Assembly (NCBI RefSeq): GCF_004361855.1 | Contig: NZ_SNWQ01000021.1 | Location: 1-64,000, forward strand | Length of the DNA: 64,000 bases | Source of the DNA: Kribbella caucasensis | GTDB lineage: Bacteria; Actinomycetota; Actinomycetes; Propionibacteriales; Kribbellaceae | Direction: 5' to 3' | The notes under the pieces: model-generated | Database searches by the model: none | Told to the model about the DNA's origin: nothing | Seen by the model: only the letters and a program-made list of their open reading frames with translations | In this document: one piece after another, positions 62,578 to 64,000 of the stretch | Layout of the letters: every line of letters begins with the position of its first letter | Numbering within the stretch: position 1 is the stretch's first letter | Translations under genes and position numbers: made by a program

Positions 62578-63951
62578 ATGTCTTCACACCGCGAGGCCCC
62601 GGAGATCTCCAAGGACCCGGTCGCCGACAACACCGACGTGTACGCGTTCGTCAGCCCGGACAAGCCCGGCACGGTGACGCTGATCGCGAACTTCATCCCC
62701 TTCCAGAACCCGTACGGCGGGCCGAACTTCTACGAGTTCGGTGACGACGTGCTCTACCAGATCCACATCTCCAACCGCGGCGACGCCAAGGCGGACATCA
62801 GCTACCAGTTCCGGTTCCAGGCGAAGATCCGGAACAAGAAGACGTTCCTCTACAACACCGGTCCGATCAACTCGCTGGACGACCCGGACTGGAACCGGCC
62901 GCAGTACTACTCGGTCACCCGGGTCGAGACCGGCCGATCCCGGGTGCTGGCCCGGAACCTGGCCGTCCCGCCGGTCAACATCGGGCCGCGCAGTACGCCG
63001 AAGTACGCGAAACTGGCCCAGAAGGCGGTGCACACGATCGGGGCGGACCGGAAGGTGTTCGCCGGGCAGCGCGCGGACGGGTTCTTCGCCGACCTCGGCA
63101 GCATCTTCGATCTCGGCACGTTGCGGCCGTTCCAGATGGCGCACCTGATCCCGTCCGCGGCCGCGATGGGCGTCAACGGGTTGCAGGCGCAGAACGTGCA
63201 CACGATCGCGTTGCAGGTACCGATCCGGGACCTGACCCGCGACGGCAGCACACCGAAGAATGTGCTCGATCCGAGGGCCGTGATCGGCGTCTACGCGTCG
63301 GCGAGCCGGCAGCAGTCGCGGATGATCAGTGGCGGCGAAACGCTGTGGCACGGGCCGTACCGGCAGGTGTCGCGGCTCGGGAACCCCTTGTTCAACGAGG
63401 TGATCGTGCCGATGGCGGAGAAGGACAAGTGGAACAGCCGGGCGCCGAAGGACGACAAGGCGTACGCGGGATTCGTGACGAAACCCGAGCTGGCCGGGCT
63501 GTTGCCGGTGCTCTACCCGGGTGTGTTCCCGCGGCTGGCGGCGTACAAGAAGCCCCGGGCGGACCTGGCCGCGATCCTGCTGACCGGGATCCCGCAGGGC
63601 GTCGTACCGGGGTTCCAGAACTTCACCGGGCCGGTGCAGGCGGACATGTTGCGGCTGAACGTCGCGGTGCCGCCGGCCAAGTCGCCGAATCCGCTCGGCC
63701 TGGTCGCCGGTGACGCGGCCGGGTTCCCGAACGGCAGGCGGGTGTTCGACGACGTGGTCACAGTCGAGCTCCGCGCGGTCGCGGGGATCACGATCCCGCT
63801 GGTCGATCCGTCGTTCACCCCGGACGACGCGGCCGGCGCGATCAAGGACGGGACGTCGAACACGAACTCCGACTACCTGACCTGGTTCCCCTACCTCGGC
63901 GTACCGGCGGGTGGTTACCAGACCAAGCCGGGCATCCCGGCCGTGTCATGA
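62578..63951 (+). CDS. DUF4331 domain-containing protein
   Basis: This 457-residue protein carries the DUF4331 pattern: SSHREAPEISKDPVADNTDVYAFVSPDKP at the start, LIANFIPFQNPYGGPNFYEFGDDVLYQIHI, and repeated beta strands with LAQKAVHTIG and FAGQRADGFFADLGSIFDLG. The function is unknown; the family occurs in secreted or periplasmic proteins of many bacteria. No signal peptide is visible, which is odd next to a Tat-exported partner. It overlaps the following gene (ATGA). Confidence 0.83.
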   Translation: MSSHREAPEISKDPVADNTDVYAFVSPDKPGTVTLIANFIPFQNPYGGPNFYEFGDDVLYQIHISNRGDAKADISYQFRFQAKIRNKKTFLYNTGPINSLDDPDWNRPQYYSVTRVETGRSRVLARNLAVPPVNIGPRSTPKYAKLAQKAVHTIGADRKVFAGQRADGFFADLGSIFDLGTLRPFQMAHLIPSAAAMGVNGLQAQNVHTIALQVPIRDLTRDGSTPKNVLDPRAVIGVYASASRQQSRMISGGETLWHGPYRQVSRLGNPLFNEVIVPMAEKDKWNSRAPKDDKAYAGFVTKPELAGLLPVLYPGVFPRLAAYKKPRADLAAILLTGIPQGVVPGFQNFTGPVQADMLRLNVAVPPAKSPNPLGLVAGDAAGFPNGRRVFDDVVTVELRAVAGITIPLVDPSFTPDDAAGAIKDGTSNTNSDYLTWFPYLGVPAGGYQTKPGIPAVS

Positions 63952-64000
63952 CCACCGTCGAGAACCCGCACGCGGGCAAGGGCTCGTCCGTCCTGCTGGA
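63948..64000 (+). CDS. Partial hypothetical gene, cut by the window edge
   Basis: An ATG overlapping the DUF4331 stop (ATGA) opens a frame reading TTVENPHAGKGSSVLL to the edge. It is clearly translated with the operon, but too little is visible to name it. Confidence 0.6.
   Translation, partial: MTTVENPHAGKGSSVLL

Overview
The window is high-G+C DNA with dense, often overlapping genes, many GTG starts, and TANNNT -10 boxes placed so close to start codons that the mRNAs would be leaderless. This points to an actinomycete. The gene content resembles Kribbella and related Propionibacteriales, but that placement is my inference from general familiarity and was not tested. No rRNA, tRNA, CRISPR array, prophage or transposase was recognised.

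Layout. (1) 0.2-7.4 kb is a general region: a DUF2786 protein, an ECF sigma factor coupled to a DHA2-type MFS exporter, a small divergent gene, and two tandem paralogous FAD-linked oxidases. (2) 7.5-51 kb is a large cell-surface glycan locus. It holds five paralogous polytopic membrane proteins that look like GT-C glycosyltransferases (7.5, 10, 22.9, 39.6 and 42 kb) and three GtrB/dolichol-phosphate-mannose-synthase-like GT2 enzymes (17.3, 29.1 and 38.6 kb). It also holds one GtrA-like flippase (28.5 kb), a large soluble GT2 (34.1 kb), a GT-B-like transferase coupled to a beta-helix protein (12.4-16.4 kb), and several methyltransferases. An ACP/acyl-ligase/ketoreductase/phosphopantetheinyl-transferase-like operon lies at 19.2-21.9 kb. 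Sugar supply is encoded by a full candidate pseudaminic-acid pathway: PseH and PseI at 26.9-28.5 kb, PseG at 43.9-45.0 kb, PseB and PseC at 45.8-47.9 kb, and a SpsF/PseF-like cytidylyltransferase at 50.2 kb. An RffA/RffC-like pair for a 4-amino-4,6-dideoxyhexose lies at 36.6-38.5 kb. A VapBC toxin-antitoxin pair sits inside the pse genes. (3) 51-64 kb is a mixed region: a methyltransferase, a DUF485/ActP acetate symporter pair, an HxlR regulator divergent from a PPOX flavoprotein, and a secreted multidomain GH87 alpha-1,3-glucanase. A small ORF framed by direct repeats follows, then an apparently broken ArsR gene, several MarR/HxlR regulators, a small oxidoreductase, and a DUF4331 operon that runs off the end.

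How it may work together (inference). The pse and rff enzymes would make nucleotide-activated amino sugars. The GtrB-like GT2 enzymes would load sugars onto polyprenyl phosphate, GtrA would flip some of them, and the GT-C proteins would transfer them outside the membrane onto a wall polymer or surface glycoprotein. Each GT-C protein carries a C-terminal, probably extracytoplasmic, domain with a conserved cysteine pair. Nonulosonic-acid wall polymers (teichulosonic acids) are known from actinomycetes, so a pseudaminic-acid-containing wall polymer is a reasonable product. The ACP operon may supply an acyl decoration, and the methyltransferases O- or N-methyl groups. Two gene pairs, each an SAM-fold coiled-coil protein plus an unknown protein beginning MHH, are duplicated at 31.5-34.1 and 47.9-50.2 kb and look like a dedicated but uncharacterised module of this locus.
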